A stretch of 64,000 nucleotides of DNA from assembly GCA_964247055.1 (NCBI GenBank), contig OZ176055.1, positions 2,170,001 to 2,234,000 on the forward strand. The letters are read 5' to 3'. Below the pieces are notes generated by a model that was not told the origin of the DNA, ran no database searches, and saw nothing but the letters and a program-made list of their open reading frames with translations. Source of the DNA: Paragordius varius. Taxonomy: Eukaryota; Nematomorpha. Within the stretch, counting starts at the first letter, position 1. Every line of letters starts with the position of its first letter. Shown here one piece after another: positions 1 to 16,884 of this stretch. The translations under genes were made by a program, and so were the position numbers.

Positions 1-1052
1 GAAAAATCGTGTCTTTGAGACAATTTTCCAAAAAACGTGCTGGACCATTCAATTTCTAATATGATTATTTTTATTTTTTTTCGATTGCGCCGAACCTAGC
101 AGGCTTATAATTTAGGCTCTCTTTTTACCCGTTCCCCCCGTAAAATACATTTTTTTTCAAAAAAACTAAATAATTTTTTGCCCAAGGTATGAAACCTTTA
201 AAATTCACTAAAAATTCGACGTATTCTCTGTTAAAAGGCAAAATTAATCTTCCGTTTTTTATATATTGGCTGCTATGTACACAGATTAAAACTGCGCCAC
301 TATATTGAAATTGCGTTGTTTTATAGCTAATGTAAAGAAAATTTATTAAGCCATATGAGCTTATTGAAAGCTGCAAATATTACCCGTAACTAGGTAAAAA
401 TTAAGGTCGGGTTTCTTGTTAGCCTCTAATTTGGGGCCTTTATGCCCTAAAACGCCATCATATAACGATTTAGTCTTAAGGTATTTTTTCGAATAACCCA
501 TGAGACGATGGTATCAACATGATTCCAAATATTTGCCCTATAAAGGCAAAGAATTTAACTCAGCGCTTTTTCTATATAGGTCCATGGGTAGGGGTCAACC
601 GGTTTAAAACTGAGACGCCATATAAAATATGAATAATTTTGGAGCTAATTTTCAAAAAACTAAGATGCCATACGAGTTCAGTTAGACACATCTGGGAATT
701 TGTATAATATTATATTTTCCTATAAAAAGGGACTACATATGTACTATTTATATCCCTTGATCCCTGGTGTATGAACACAATTTCAAATTAAAACTTTTAA
801 CCATGATTTCTTAAAACGAAAATCTTAAAATAAATCCCATGATGGTTGAATATTAACTTTAATAAGGGACAGATTTATGTTCAATTTTGAATAAACAATA
901 TTTCAGCCTATGCAAAAGCCCGTAAAAAAATAATTAAAGACATTCTTGTTTATTTTTTTCTTATCTCCATTAACTCTATTTATTGCAAATAATTATTTAG
1001 ATTAATTATCGGTGAGACTACGCCACACCGAAGCGTGACAGGGCTAGCTAGT
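1..1052 (+). mobile_element. Helitron-like repeat, 3' part
   Basis: The first 1052 bases match, in the same orientation, the repeat at 16885-18072 and, inverted, the one at 1303-2990. The right end carries an imperfect hairpin (GCCACACCGAAGCGTGAC at about 1022-1039), then CTAGCTAGT ending at 1052, followed by AT. A hairpin about 11 nt before a CTAGT terminus is typical of animal Helitrons. Inside are degenerate units of about 200-300 bp that share 'gcctttat...gggcaa' and 'ggcgcagttttaa..cgggtag'. No Rep/helicase coding is visible, so this would be a non-autonomous copy. The left end lies outside the window. The class assignment is an inference from the 3' end. Confidence 0.5.
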
Positions 1053-1302
1053 ATCTTGTATAAATTTACTATGAATCAAAAAAAGTTATAGAAATTTATA
1101 AAAAATGTAGATTTATTTTTGTCAATCTTTCAAAAACAAAATCCTGATAAATAATATCAATAAATTTCTAAGTGTTATTTTGAAGAAACTATTATTTTTC
1201 GTTTATATTTGTTGGGGTCGTTAAGAAACTTGCAATCATTAATGGGGTCGGGAACTAAAAAAGTTTAAGAAGCCCTGATCTAATGTTTACGTTTTATACA
1301 AA

Positions 1303-2990
1303 ACTAGCTGGCCCTGTAACGCTTCGCTGTGACGTAGTCTTAACGAGGATTATTCTTAATAATTTGGAATAAATAGAGGTAATGGAGATAAAATAATGAA
1401 AAACATATTAAATAAAAAAATGTCTATAATTATTCTTTTACGGGTTTTTGCATAGGCTCAAATATTGTTTACTCTAAATTAACCATATTTAAACTGTCCC
1501 TAATGAAAATTAATAAATAATCAACTATCATTATATTTAATTTAAGATTTTCGTTTTACGTAATTATGGTTAAAAGTTTTATTTAGAAATTGTGTTCACA
1601 CAGCTGGGATCAAGGGATATAAAAAGTAACTCATTTTTGTTCCCTTTTTAAAGGTAAGAATGATATACAAATTCGCCGAAATGTGTTTAACTAAACTCTT
1701 ATGTCTTCTTAAGTTTTTTAATCAGCTCCAAAACCTCGCCATTTTTGTATGGCGTCTCAGTTTTAAACCGGTAGACCCCTACCCATAGACCTATATGGAA
1801 AAAGCGCTGAGTTAAATTCTTTGCCTTTATAGGGCAAATATTTGGAATCATCTTTGATACCATGGGTTATTCGAAATAATACCTTAACACTAAATAATCG
1901 TTATATAATGGCGTATTTTTAGAGGTATATAGGCCCAAAGTTAACGGCTGATAATAAAAGGCCTGACCTCTTTTATCTGGCGGTATTTCGAGCTTTTAAT
2001 GATATAGCTTCAAATTTGTAAATTGGTCCAAAACAACGCGATTTCTATATAGTGGTGCATTTTTTCGGGCAGCCCCTTACCCAGCCGTTGGGATAAAAAA
2101 AGCGTTGACAAAATTTTGCCTTTATATGGGGAATATCTGGAATTATCATGGATTTCATATTTTCATATTAGACACATATGTTTTCTGAAATTTGGTTCCA
2201 AAGGCATGTTGTATCGATATGGTGTCGCAGTTTTATGCGGGTAGTTCCCTCACCAGGGGCGTAAACAAAAAACGCTCGATTAAAATTTTTGCCTTAATTC
2301 GGGTAATACCTGGAATTATGATTGATACCATTTGCTCTCGTAGGATTTTAGAAAAATTGCCTCAAAACCAATAAGTCATTCTATGGTGGCGCATTTTTAG
2401 GGCAAGGAATTAATTAAGGGGTAATTTAATAAAACCCTTCTACTTAAATTTTTGCCTTTTTATGGGTAATATTCAGGCCCTTATTGAACTCATATGGCCT
2501 AAGTAATTTTAATCTGCCTCCAAAGTGACGCTGTATCGATATAGTGGCGCAGCTGTTGGCGGGTAGCCCCCTACCCAGAGCAAAACAACGTTCGAAAATT
2601 TTTTTACCTTTACAAGGAATGCCTGGAATCATCATTCATTCCATATGTTCTTATAAGTTTTTTGAAAAATGGCTTCAAAACTAAATAATAGTTCGCTGAT
2701 AGAGCATTTTTTAGGGCGTAAAGGCCCTAATCAACGGATAATTTTAAAAAATCGTGCAAACTAAATTTTTGCCTTGTTACGGGTAATAATTTAGGCCCTT
2801 ATTAAACTTATATGGCCTGATAAGTTTTCTGAAATTCAACCCCGAAGAGACGCTATTTCGATATGGCGGGTCAGTTTTAATCGGGTATCTCCTTACCGAA
2901 CAACTATCATCAAAGAAACGCTGACTAAAATTTTTGCCTTTTAACAGGAACACCTGGAATCCTTATTGAATTTTTACGGTCTTTTACTTT
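1303..2990 (-). mobile_element. Helitron-like repeat, inverted copy
   Basis: This is the inverse of the previous element. Its minus-strand 3' end is at 1303 and carries GTCACAGCGAAGCGTTAC followed by AGGGCCAGCTAGT. The body consists of five or six degenerate repeats of about 250-300 bp, marked by 'gcctttat', 'ggaatcat', 'tatcgatatggtgtcgcag' and 'gggtag..cctaccc'. The far boundary, near 2990, is set only by loss of similarity. Together with 1-1052 it forms a large inverted pair separated by about 250 bp. No coding frame of recognisable origin is present. Confidence 0.45.
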
Positions 2991-5730
2991 GGGGGAAAAA
3001 TCTAAATAATCCTAGACCAGACTTGGATTTAAAAAACATTAAATTCTATTAATAACCGAGAATACAGCCGAATTCAATTCTAACTAAAAAATTATTGTGC
3101 CCTTTTCTGGGGTTTTTGTATAATTTAGGTATTAAATGATTTATTATTGATCGTTATGCAATGGGAATCTTTTGGATGTCATTTGATTCGAATCATATAG
3201 CTAACCAACTATGTGGCCAAAGTTTTTTCATTGTGCCCAAAAATAATAGCGTTCAGATTGAAATTATTTTTATATAAAAACAAAGTTTGACAGTCTCCAA
3301 ATTTTGTTTCTGTTTGATCTCGGTGTGATCGGCTGTGTTTCATATTAATCTGTCGGTGCTATTTAAAAAATAACCGTTCTGTTAATAATTTTATTTATAT
3401 TTCTTGGATTGTCCATTTACAACTAGGGTTATCTCGACCAATTTATACAATAAAAACTATGATTATACGGACGAAACGTGAATATAAAGACAAATATTTT
3501 TTTTGAAAAGACGGGTCTCTACTTTTTAAATCTTGATTTTTAGTAAAACTCATTGTTTACAGCGTAAAGTATAAAATAGAGATGTATATTGGTAACACAA
3601 TCAATTAGGTATTTTACAATTGTAATTAAATAATTTATATAGAAAAAATTAAGGTATAATAAAGTATGTTTGTTGCTTTTGAAAAAAATATTTTTTATAT
3701 TTACGTTTTACTCGTATAATATAGATTTTCTCTGAAATAAATTAACCGAACAATAAATTCTCTAAGACATTGGTTTATTTATATGTATTGGATAGTGTTG
3801 GTCGTTAATATTCCATTACTTTTTGGAGTAGTTTTATTTTCCAGAACAATTTAGAATTTGAATATCTTAAAAAGTAAATAAGGTATTAATCCGAATTTAA
3901 AAATATGTATTCTTTAGCCTTTTAAGCGCATTATACAAAATTTTTCAGAAAAATATAAAATAAAAAAAATATTCTCATCTAAAACTATTTGCCGCCATTT
4001 TTTTTAATTTTAAAATCGCTAACGTAACAGACAAATATTTGTATATTATGGTTAAAAATATAATTGATTAACTTAAAAAATCTTCTATATTTTACCAGCA
4101 AAATCTGGACATATTTTGACTTTATTTTTAGCTGTTCAATTAAAATCGTTTTGGAGCTGTTCTGCGGTAATAAATATAAGATTATTTATCTGATACATGA
4201 GAACAAAGCTTGATAATTAAATATTAACTAAAATAACTCTCAAGCAGTTTATTTATATAATTGAGTTCTGGGACATAAAACTAACCCAAATAAACTAGGA
4301 CAAAAAGTGAAAAAATAATGAAGTGTTTAAAAACATTGATATTTGGTAAAAAAAATAAAAAAGAGATAATAGATATTTAAATGGACAAGAATTAGGCTCA
4401 TTATATTTATTCCCTTCAACGAAATTTCATTTGAAGATTACATTCAGGGGAAATTTTATCTCAAAGCCAAAATTTGAAACTACTAGGATAAAAAAGCTTT
4501 ATTGGCAGTTTCTGACTGGTACCCAATGGGGGCCTGTTGTTTTAACAATTTAAAAAATCGATTAAAATGGCGGCGAAAACTTTTGAGATCAGGATTTTTT
4601 TACAATTTTACATTTTCTCAAAAAAATCGAATAATGCGCCTAAAAGACTAAAAGCATATTTTTAAATTTGGCCCAATACCTTCAATACTTTATATGATAT
4701 TCAAATTTTAAATCGCTTTCCGATATAAAAGTATCCCAAAAGGTAAAGGAAGTGTTATAAAAATGTATATAATTGCAATTTAAGTTTAACCATTAAACGA
4801 TTATTTGATTGAATATATCTTGGATTTGACAATTCACACAATATTTTCCTTAAATTCCAACCAAATTTGGCGAAAACATAACATATGGAACAACTAAGAC
4901 TGCTAACATAAGCAATTTAATCCAATCCGAATGAGCATTTTACAGCGACCAATTTATAATTTACTCAAAAAGTTTCATTATATATATTTGGAAAAATTTT
5001 GTGCTATGGAAAACTTTTACCTATTTAAATGGTAAAATAACTTTTATTATATAGTTAATGTCTAGCCATGTTCGTTTTTTGAGATTAAAACACATCTATA
5101 TTTTCTCATAAATATATGACATAGTTGTGAAAAATTTCGGAAAAAAATAAAACTAATTAACAAATTAATATAAATACAAAATATTTTTCAAGGAAATATA
5201 GAAGACTAGACACCAAAAAACCAATTATTTTTTATTATCGGAAATTATTATTTATTAAATCATTAAATAGCACAAAATTTTTTTTAAAAAAAACGGAAAC
5301 GGTCTAATACTTCTTCTTTTTATATTTTAATAGAAAATTTTTCTTTGGGTATATATTTTTAACTTAACTTGTAATATAAATTTTAAATTGCCTGAGGGAA
5401 ATATATTTTAATAACTAAACTATTTATAATTAAAATAAAATTGTTATAAAGAGAACATATCATATATATATATATAATTTACATAAATTTGCGAAAAATA
5501 TAAAAGCTAGTACCAACATGTAAAAAATGAATTTAAAGTGAAATGTCCTATATTTCTAGGAAAAATATTCACGTTTATTTCCCTTTCACTGAAAAAGTAG
5601 GTCCACTGTTCTTGTAATAAATTAATTTTTATTTAAAAAATTTTGTTTCGATAAAAAGCGATTTTTATTGTAATTTAAATTTTACAATTTCGATTTTTTT
5701 TCAAAAATAATAAATCTGGTTTTAGAAAAT
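2991..5730. other. Intergenic, AT-rich, no gene seen
   Basis: Very AT-rich sequence with no open frame showing family similarity. It holds one MITE at 3448-3736 and a short (AT)n tract near 5462-5477. The rest is unexplained; nothing resembling a promoter can be singled out. Confidence 0.6.
3448..3736. mobile_element. MITE family A (Tc1/mariner-like)
   Basis: Inverted-repeat element of about 290 bp. The left end reads like CAATAAAAACTATGATTATA followed by 'cggacgaaacgt'. The right end is the degraded complement ('ttacgttttactcgtataat'). The centre shares 'gagatgtatattggtaacacaatcaatta' landmarks with the copies at 8190-8483 and 47922-48206. Intact copies start CAGTAAAAATTGAA and are flanked by TA, as for Tc1/mariner MITEs. 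Confidence 0.65.
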
Positions 5731-6676
5731 ATGGGCTCAGAAAAATGTAATAAGCTCTCATCCCGATTTGGCGGAATGGATGTCCATTGTCTTTCCATGG
5801 GTTGGACCTTCTTTAAAATGGTAATTTATTTTTAATATAAAATTTTATAATTTTTAAATAAAATTTATTCTTACATAATATGTTGTGGTTTAAAATATAG
5901 TTAATGTTTTTTTAATTAATATTAATAATTGTATTTTGTTTTTGAAAACTCCTGGTAATTTTGAATAAAATTAATTAGATATACAAATAATTAATAATTT
6001 TGATTATATTATATAGTTTTCACTTTTGGGTTTAAACGGTTACCTATTTTGGTATTTAAATAACGCTGAAACTATCACGTTGAATCAATCATCAAATCAA
6101 ACTTTGCGTCAAAACCAATACGCACAAGATTGGAATTTTAAGATTAACAACATGGAAAATGATAACAATTTAGCTCAAAATTCTAATTCCGAGAATTTAA
6201 ATTTTTCTATAACTGAACCCTGGAAAATAGAGAAGCAAAATACGGTTTATATAACAACTGCAAATAATGCAACACGGCTAGATATAAATACCACATTTTG
6301 GCGTAGAAAATGGTTTTATCAACAACCAACTCAACAAAAAACGAAGAAGAAAGATGGGCCAAAAACGATTGAACCCAAACCTTTTAATCCCTCAAATGAC
6401 TTTTTTACTGACGCAGAATATTATCTTCAAGATCCTGAAATGGAAAAACTTTACAAAGATATTATTATTAGTGAAGAGCCATCAGATTTTAGTGAATACG
6501 AAATTAACAGCACAGATAATATAAATTTGACAAAACAACCCCAAAATGATAAAAATCTATCAAACTATATCGAACCAAATGATATGGTCTATTTGAATTA
6601 CGATCCAAGCTCAACAATTATATTGGCTATGTATCCTTTAGCAGAAAAATTGGGATGGAATAAAAGTTTTTTCTAA
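5731..6676 (+). CDS. Unrecognised protein with one N-terminal hydrophobic segment
   Basis: Two exons, 5731-5820 and 6017-6676, joined by a phase-0 GT-AG intron of 196 nt, give 249 residues. The ATG at 5731 lies 5 nt after a TTTTAG, so a preceding exon or a spliced leader cannot be excluded. The second exon has no in-frame ATG near its start, which supports the two-exon model. Exon 1 holds Cys, His and Trp residues (HCLSMGWTFFKM) leading into FSLLGLNGYLFWYL in exon 2, a hydrophobic stretch. The remainder is Asn/Gln/Lys-rich with many potential N-glycosylation sites, a basic patch (QQKTKKKDGPK) and an acidic stretch. I do not recognise the family. The better-than-background codon structure and clean splice phase argue that it is real. 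Confidence 0.55.
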
Positions 6677-7140
6677 TATTTAATATTTTTTTTGCAAAAT
6701 TAATAAACTAAAAATAAACCATTTCTGAGCCATCCATAATTATCAATGACTCATTTTTTTGTTCCAAATCTATTAATATAAAATTAATTATAGGTAAAAA
6801 ATATGTATTATGGATAAATTTTTTTAAATTAATATAATTAAGTTTTCAAGGTAAAAATATAAAGACAAAATATTTAATTTTGTTGCCATTAAAAAAATAT
6901 GTATTCAATACAGCACATTTTTTTACCAATTCTTCGGTTTTACGAAATTTCATTTAATGCATTATTTAAAGATAATGTATAAAAATTAATGTTAAGTTAA
7001 TTATTTATATATAAAGCAAATCTTGATGGTTATTAAATGCACATAATATCGATAGTTTTCAATTTTAAATGCGCATCGTTAAAAATTATTTTAAACATAA
7101 CAAATTTGATTTATTTTTCTTGAAATTTGTTATAGCTGTA

Positions 7141-8856
7141 ATGTGGCAATCCCTGTACATGGCTGTATTTGGCATTCTCAGTTCCTTGTTAAATCTTTAC
7201 GGAATGATGAGAGTAAAAAATTTTTTTATCTTAATTTATTAATAAACTTTTGATGCTTCGAAACGGCTTATTGGATTATTACAGTAAAAATTTAAATACG
7301 GACAAAACGTAAAAATTAAAAGACAAATATTTTTTTGAAAAAAAAAACAACCATACCTTTTTAAACCTTGATATTTTACACATAAACTATACGATCACAA
7401 TATTGAAATATAGAATTGAGATGGTTACCACATACATCTCTATTTCTTTGTTTGTATACGTTACATTCGAAAAATAAGGGCTTAAAAAATATGGGTGATT
7501 GGTTGTATTTTAATTTTTACATTTAGTCTGTATAATTTCAACTTTTACTGTAAATTATGCAATAAAAATTGAAAATGTACGGACAAAATGTAAATATAAA
7601 GTCAAATCTTAATATCTAAAGACAACCATACTTTTTTCAACCTTAAATTTTATTTATAAGCTATTTAGTTACATTGTAAAATATAAAATTTATTGTATCA
7701 GTAATATATTTATATTTCACACTGCCATTTTAAACAATATTTAAAATTTGACTAGAGTATGGTTGGTTGTCTAAATGTTGTCTTTATATTTTGACGTTTT
7801 GTCTGTATAATTGCAGTTTTTACTGTAATTTATTGCATTTTATAACCCTTATAAAGAAATCTGGATATTTCATGATGCCTTTTCTAATCTTCTTATGCAC
7901 CGAACTATTTTCCATGACCGTTCTCATCAATGTTTGGAAAACACCATTAAATATGGTATATGGTATTTTTTTACTCTCTTTGGTTTTTTTTAGTTTATCA
8001 AACAAAATATTTTACATTTATTTATTTTTTATTGATATAGGCATTGGTTAGTTTAGTTGAAATGCAAGAAGATGCTTACGTTATTATGGGATGCTATATA
8101 GCGCTTTACTTAATCTATGCATTTATTCACGTAAACCAAAACACTTTTTTTCAATAATAAAATCTTCAAATAATAAAATAAAAAATATACAGTAAATATT
8201 GAAATTATACGGACAAAACCTAAATAAAGACAAATGTTTTTATTCTAAAAGACAACCCCATACTTTTTTAACCTTCATTTTTAAAAAGATAACTTAATGT
8301 TTTAAATTTCAAAGTTTAAAATTTTTATCTACATTAGATACACAATCAATTATATATTTTACAATTGTAATTATATAATTTATATGAGGAAAATTAATAA
8401 GCTTTATAAAAGTATGGTTGTCTTAGAAAAAATATATCTTTTTATATTTTTCCATTTTGTACGTACAATTTCAGTTTTTACTGTATATATTTTACAAAAG
8501 CTTTTTTTATTGCAGGTATTTTTCTTATATGTTTGCGCGGTATCTTTCGGCAATATTATGCATTTAAATCAACTCAAATCTAAGAGATATGCTAATGACA
8601 ACCTCACATACATAATACAACGAGACGAAGAGCAGGTTAATTCCATAATAATTTTTTAAATATATGTAATCCAAAATGGAATAAAAATGTAAAAAATTAT
8701 GTTTTTAAAACTTTTATATGAAAAAAATCAGGAAATAAGTTAACATTTATAATAAAAATTAAATTCGGAAAAAATATACGTTGGTAATTATTTATCAATA
8801 TTTATTTTACTATATAGGTGGAACAAAAGGACAATGATTTGAAAGTAAATCCATAG
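7141..8856 (+). CDS. Small polytopic membrane protein (3-4 TM), LAPTM-like architecture
   Basis: Five exons at 7141-7212, 7857-7955, 8041-8130, 8516-8635 and 8818-8856. All junctions are phase 0 and the product is 139 residues. Each of the first four exons encodes a hydrophobic helix: SLYMAVFGILSSLLNLYGMM, MMPFLIFLCTELFSMTVLIN, AYVIMGCYIALYLIYAFIHV and the following FFLYVCAVSFGN. A short acidic tail (IIQRDEEQVEQKDND) follows. The one-helix-per-exon layout recalls LAPTM/tetraspan-type insect and worm proteins, but no diagnostic motif is present. The ATG lies 5 nt after a TATAG acceptor, so an upstream exon in phase 1 or a spliced leader is possible. Introns 1 and 3 are largely family A MITEs. 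Confidence 0.6.
7282..7550. mobile_element. MITE family A
   Basis: Starts CAGTAAAAATTTAAATACGG after TA and ends with the complement (ttcaacttttACTG) before TA. It lies in intron 1 of the small membrane-protein gene and is separated by only 9 bp from the next copy. Confidence 0.75.
7560..7825. mobile_element. MITE family A, adjacent copy
   Basis: Starts CAATAAAAATTGAAAATGTA followed by 'cggacaaaatg', and ends 'gtctgtataattgcagttttt' plus ACTG. It is a tandem neighbour of 7282-7550. Its right end is 31 nt from the acceptor of exon 2 (7857). Confidence 0.75.
8190..8483. mobile_element. MITE family A
   Basis: Starts CAGTAAATATTGAAATTATA with TA flank and ends 'acaatttcagtttttACTG' followed by TA. 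It sits in intron 3 of the small membrane-protein gene, and its right end is 32 nt before exon 4. Confidence 0.75.
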
Positions 8857-9495
8857 CTAATGCTATTGCTATATGCCAAAAAATTTAAAATTTTACCTTG
8901 ATTAATACATACAATCATTTGCTATTATATCTTTATGTGTATATGCGTACATTAAAAATAATTGAATAAATAAATTTTTGATTCGACATTTTAATAACTG
9001 TAAAGCAAATTTATGAAATCCGCTAAGCAACGTATATAATGTTATAAATATAATATATATATAATATCTATCACATTCTAAAAATTTTGTTTAAACATCA
9101 ATTTGATGCAAAGTAAAAACATGAATAAAAAGCGTTAAAAATTATCATGTATGTGCAGAGAAAATATTTTTTGGTATTTTTATTCTACAAATCTTATTCT
9201 CATAAAAATTCCACGAGAGATTCAAAGAATACAGTGTCCACATTTAAGCTGACCTATTCACATTATTGTAGGCCATTCTGCAACACAGTAGTGTGTATGG
9301 GTAAAAACAATAAAATGTTAAAATTAAAACATTTTTTCACAACATAATAAATTTGTTTTGGTTAATTATGGACAAAATTTGTTTAAAACACACGCTACTC
9401 TATATTACTTACCAATTTGCAATACATACAATGGATATGAATATGCCAGCATTAATGTGCATTACTGTACTAAAAATTAACAAAACATTTCGTCC
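8857..9495. other. Intergenic, no gene seen
   Basis: Lies between the stop codon of the small membrane-protein gene and the PBX stop codon; the two genes converge. It is AT-rich with possible AATAAA signals on both strands (for example near 8963). Short open frames show no family similarity. Confidence 0.5.
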
Positions 9496-14550
<5,055 letters not shown>

Positions 14551-15237
14551 AAAAAATGTGGACCATATGCGATAAAGAAAATCATAACAAAATCATGTTT
14601 TAACATAGAAATTTATACTTAGAAATTTTTTGATTTTATATCTGCGGCTTATGCCTATAAACCATAATGTATTAATTGTAGTTTTCTACTCTAAATAACC
14701 AATATAAACATCTTAAAAGTAGCTCCCGAAATATATTTAAAATATGCATTTTCAGAATTTAAAATCATGGGTTTAAAAAAGGTATAAGTGAAATTAAAAG
14801 TTCACCTCCACCTTTTAGGCGCATTGTTTTTGGTAGTAGCTAAAAAGAAAAAATTGCATAATATAAACTTTAATAATATTTATAATATTTTTTCGGATAA
14901 TGCGCCCAAAATATAATCGTGAATGTAGCGTTAACATTTAACCGGGAAACTATTAAATTTATAAAAATACTACACGAATTTTATTTTTTAATAATCTCAA
15001 ATATTGTTTGATAAAGATATATATTCAGGTAGAACATATTGATGATGGGGCTTTTGTCAACAATATATACTCATTTTTTGCAATCACAGTCATAAAATCT
15101 GCATATTTTAAAAATTTACCTATTATCATCAATGATTTTTGAAAATATTGCTCGTTCATTACCTGGTAATGTTCATCAAAATACTGTCTTTGTAAAAAAT
15201 ATAAATAGATATTTGCGAATTTGTTGATAAAATATCT

Positions 15238-15430
15238 TTAACACTTGGATACAATACCTTTTTTTCACTCCTTAGATTCAAATTGGGTTGGATACCTAAG
15301 GCCTGTTAAGAACTTAATACTTCAAAAATTATCAAAGGAAGTGAAACCATGGCAAATGCTAGCACTATTTCAATATTAATGAACCAAAATGTATATATTT
15401 AAAAAAATGAAAAATGGTGGCTTTGTGATC
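15238..15430 (+). mobile_element. Family C element, left fragment
   Basis: Begins TTAACACTTGGATACAATAC and continues 'gattcaaattgggttggata', 'ggcctgttaagaac' and 'gaaaccatggcaaa', as in complete copies. The right half is missing. Confidence 0.65.
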
Positions 15431-15434
15431 TATT

Positions 15435-16740
15435 GCCGGAAAACCGTAGACCCATTCAAATACAAATATCAAAAAATATAATCATTAATGAATGCTCCAA
15501 CAATAGCTTCACCCTTTTTTGAATTAGGTCCCCAATTCGGGCCACCCCGTGTAAAAAACGGGGATTTTTTGAGATCAAAAGTCCACAAAAATCGTGTATT
15601 TAAATAATTTTCCGGGACACGTGTTGAACCATTATGATTTTTTACTTATTTTTGATAGCGCCGTACATAGTCAGCTCGTTTTAGGCCCTCTTTTAACCCG
15701 TTTCCCCCGTAAAATGCCATTTTTCTAAAAAAATTAAGTATACAAAAATAATTTTTCAAATCTATTTTTCTCAAAAGTATGAGACCGTAAAAATTTAATA
15801 AGGATGTATTCCCTGTTAAAAGGCAAAAATTTCAATCAAGCGTTTCTTTAATGATAGATGCTGGGTAAGAAGATACCCGCTAAAAACTGACCAGTCAAAT
15901 CCAAATAGCGGGCTTTTGGGGCTAAATTTCATAAAACCTATCATCCCATATAAGATTAAAAGCTGCTTAAAAATTTAGATCGTGCCGTCTTTTAAAATTA
16001 GCCGTTAATTAAGCCCTACACGCCCTGAAAAATGCTCCCATAGAATGATTTTTTTATTTTGAGCAATTTTTCCAAAAACTAATGAGAGCATATGGAATCC
16101 ATTCCATAAAAAGGCAAAATTTTAATCAAGCCCCTTTTTGTATCAGCTTCTGCTGGGTAGGGCTACCCGCTTAAAACTGCGCCACAATATCAAAATTGAG
16201 TTGTTTAGGAGTTAATTTTTAGAAAACTTATAGACCATATAAGTTTTTTAAGGGCCTGAAATATTACCCAAATACAGGCGAAAATTCAAGTCGACGGGTC
16301 TTTTTAAATTGACGGTTAAATAAGCCTTTTAGCCCTGAAATTGCGCCATCATTGAACTATTATTTAGTTTTGAAGCCATTCTTCTCTAAACTATTAAGAA
16401 CATATGGAATAAATGATGATTCCAGTTATTCCCATATAAAGGCAAAAAAATTTATCAAACTTCTTTTTTATATTGGCCTCTGGGTAAGGGGCTACTACCC
16501 GCCTATAACTGCGCCACCATATCGATACAGCATGCCTTTAGAGCCAAATTTCAGAAATCCTATGAGTCCATATAAATCATTCCAAAACTTCATGCCGCAT
16601 AATAAAATTGCTTATAAAATCAAAAATATTATACTTTTTTCAAATAAAATTATCCTCAATATTCAAACAAGGACAATCATCGCAAATTATAATCCTGCTT
16701 TTTCACTCGCAAATTTTTTAAGGAAGAGACAGTTATAATA
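15435..16740 (+). mobile_element. Helitron-like repeat, truncated
   Basis: Starts with the family head 'cgtagacccattcaaatac', then 'gaattaggtccccaattcgg' and 'aaaatcgtgt', and continues through the internal units with 'ctacccgc' and 'aaaactgcgcca'. The hairpin/CTAGT terminus is absent; the copy breaks off near 16740. The head matches 16885-17040 and, inverted, about 46870-46930. Confidence 0.5.
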
Positions 16741-16884
16741 AGATCATTGATATCACATAAGAGTCACGTAGATTAGCAATAGCGATATAGGAAATAGTTT
16801 CATAATTTATAAACGCTTTGAACCGAGTTTGCCGGGGATTTTTTTAATGATCAATTAGACTTTATTGATTTTAAACATATAATA

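Noticed and set aside
5731-7212. Joining exon 5731-5820 to the exon at 7136-7212 to make one tetraspan gene
   Set aside because: Phases do not match: entry at 7136 in phase 0 gives CTG TAA, a stop. Two separate genes fit better.
5731-8856. Evidence for spliced-leader trans-splicing (both ATGs lie 5 nt after a TTTTAG/TATAG)
   Set aside because: Only two cases; DPH1, CDC25 and SDHC lack such an acceptor before their start codons, so no claim is made.
16352-16738. 128-codon open frame
   Set aside because: Falls inside a Helitron-like repeat, starts at an arbitrary codon and has no family similarity.
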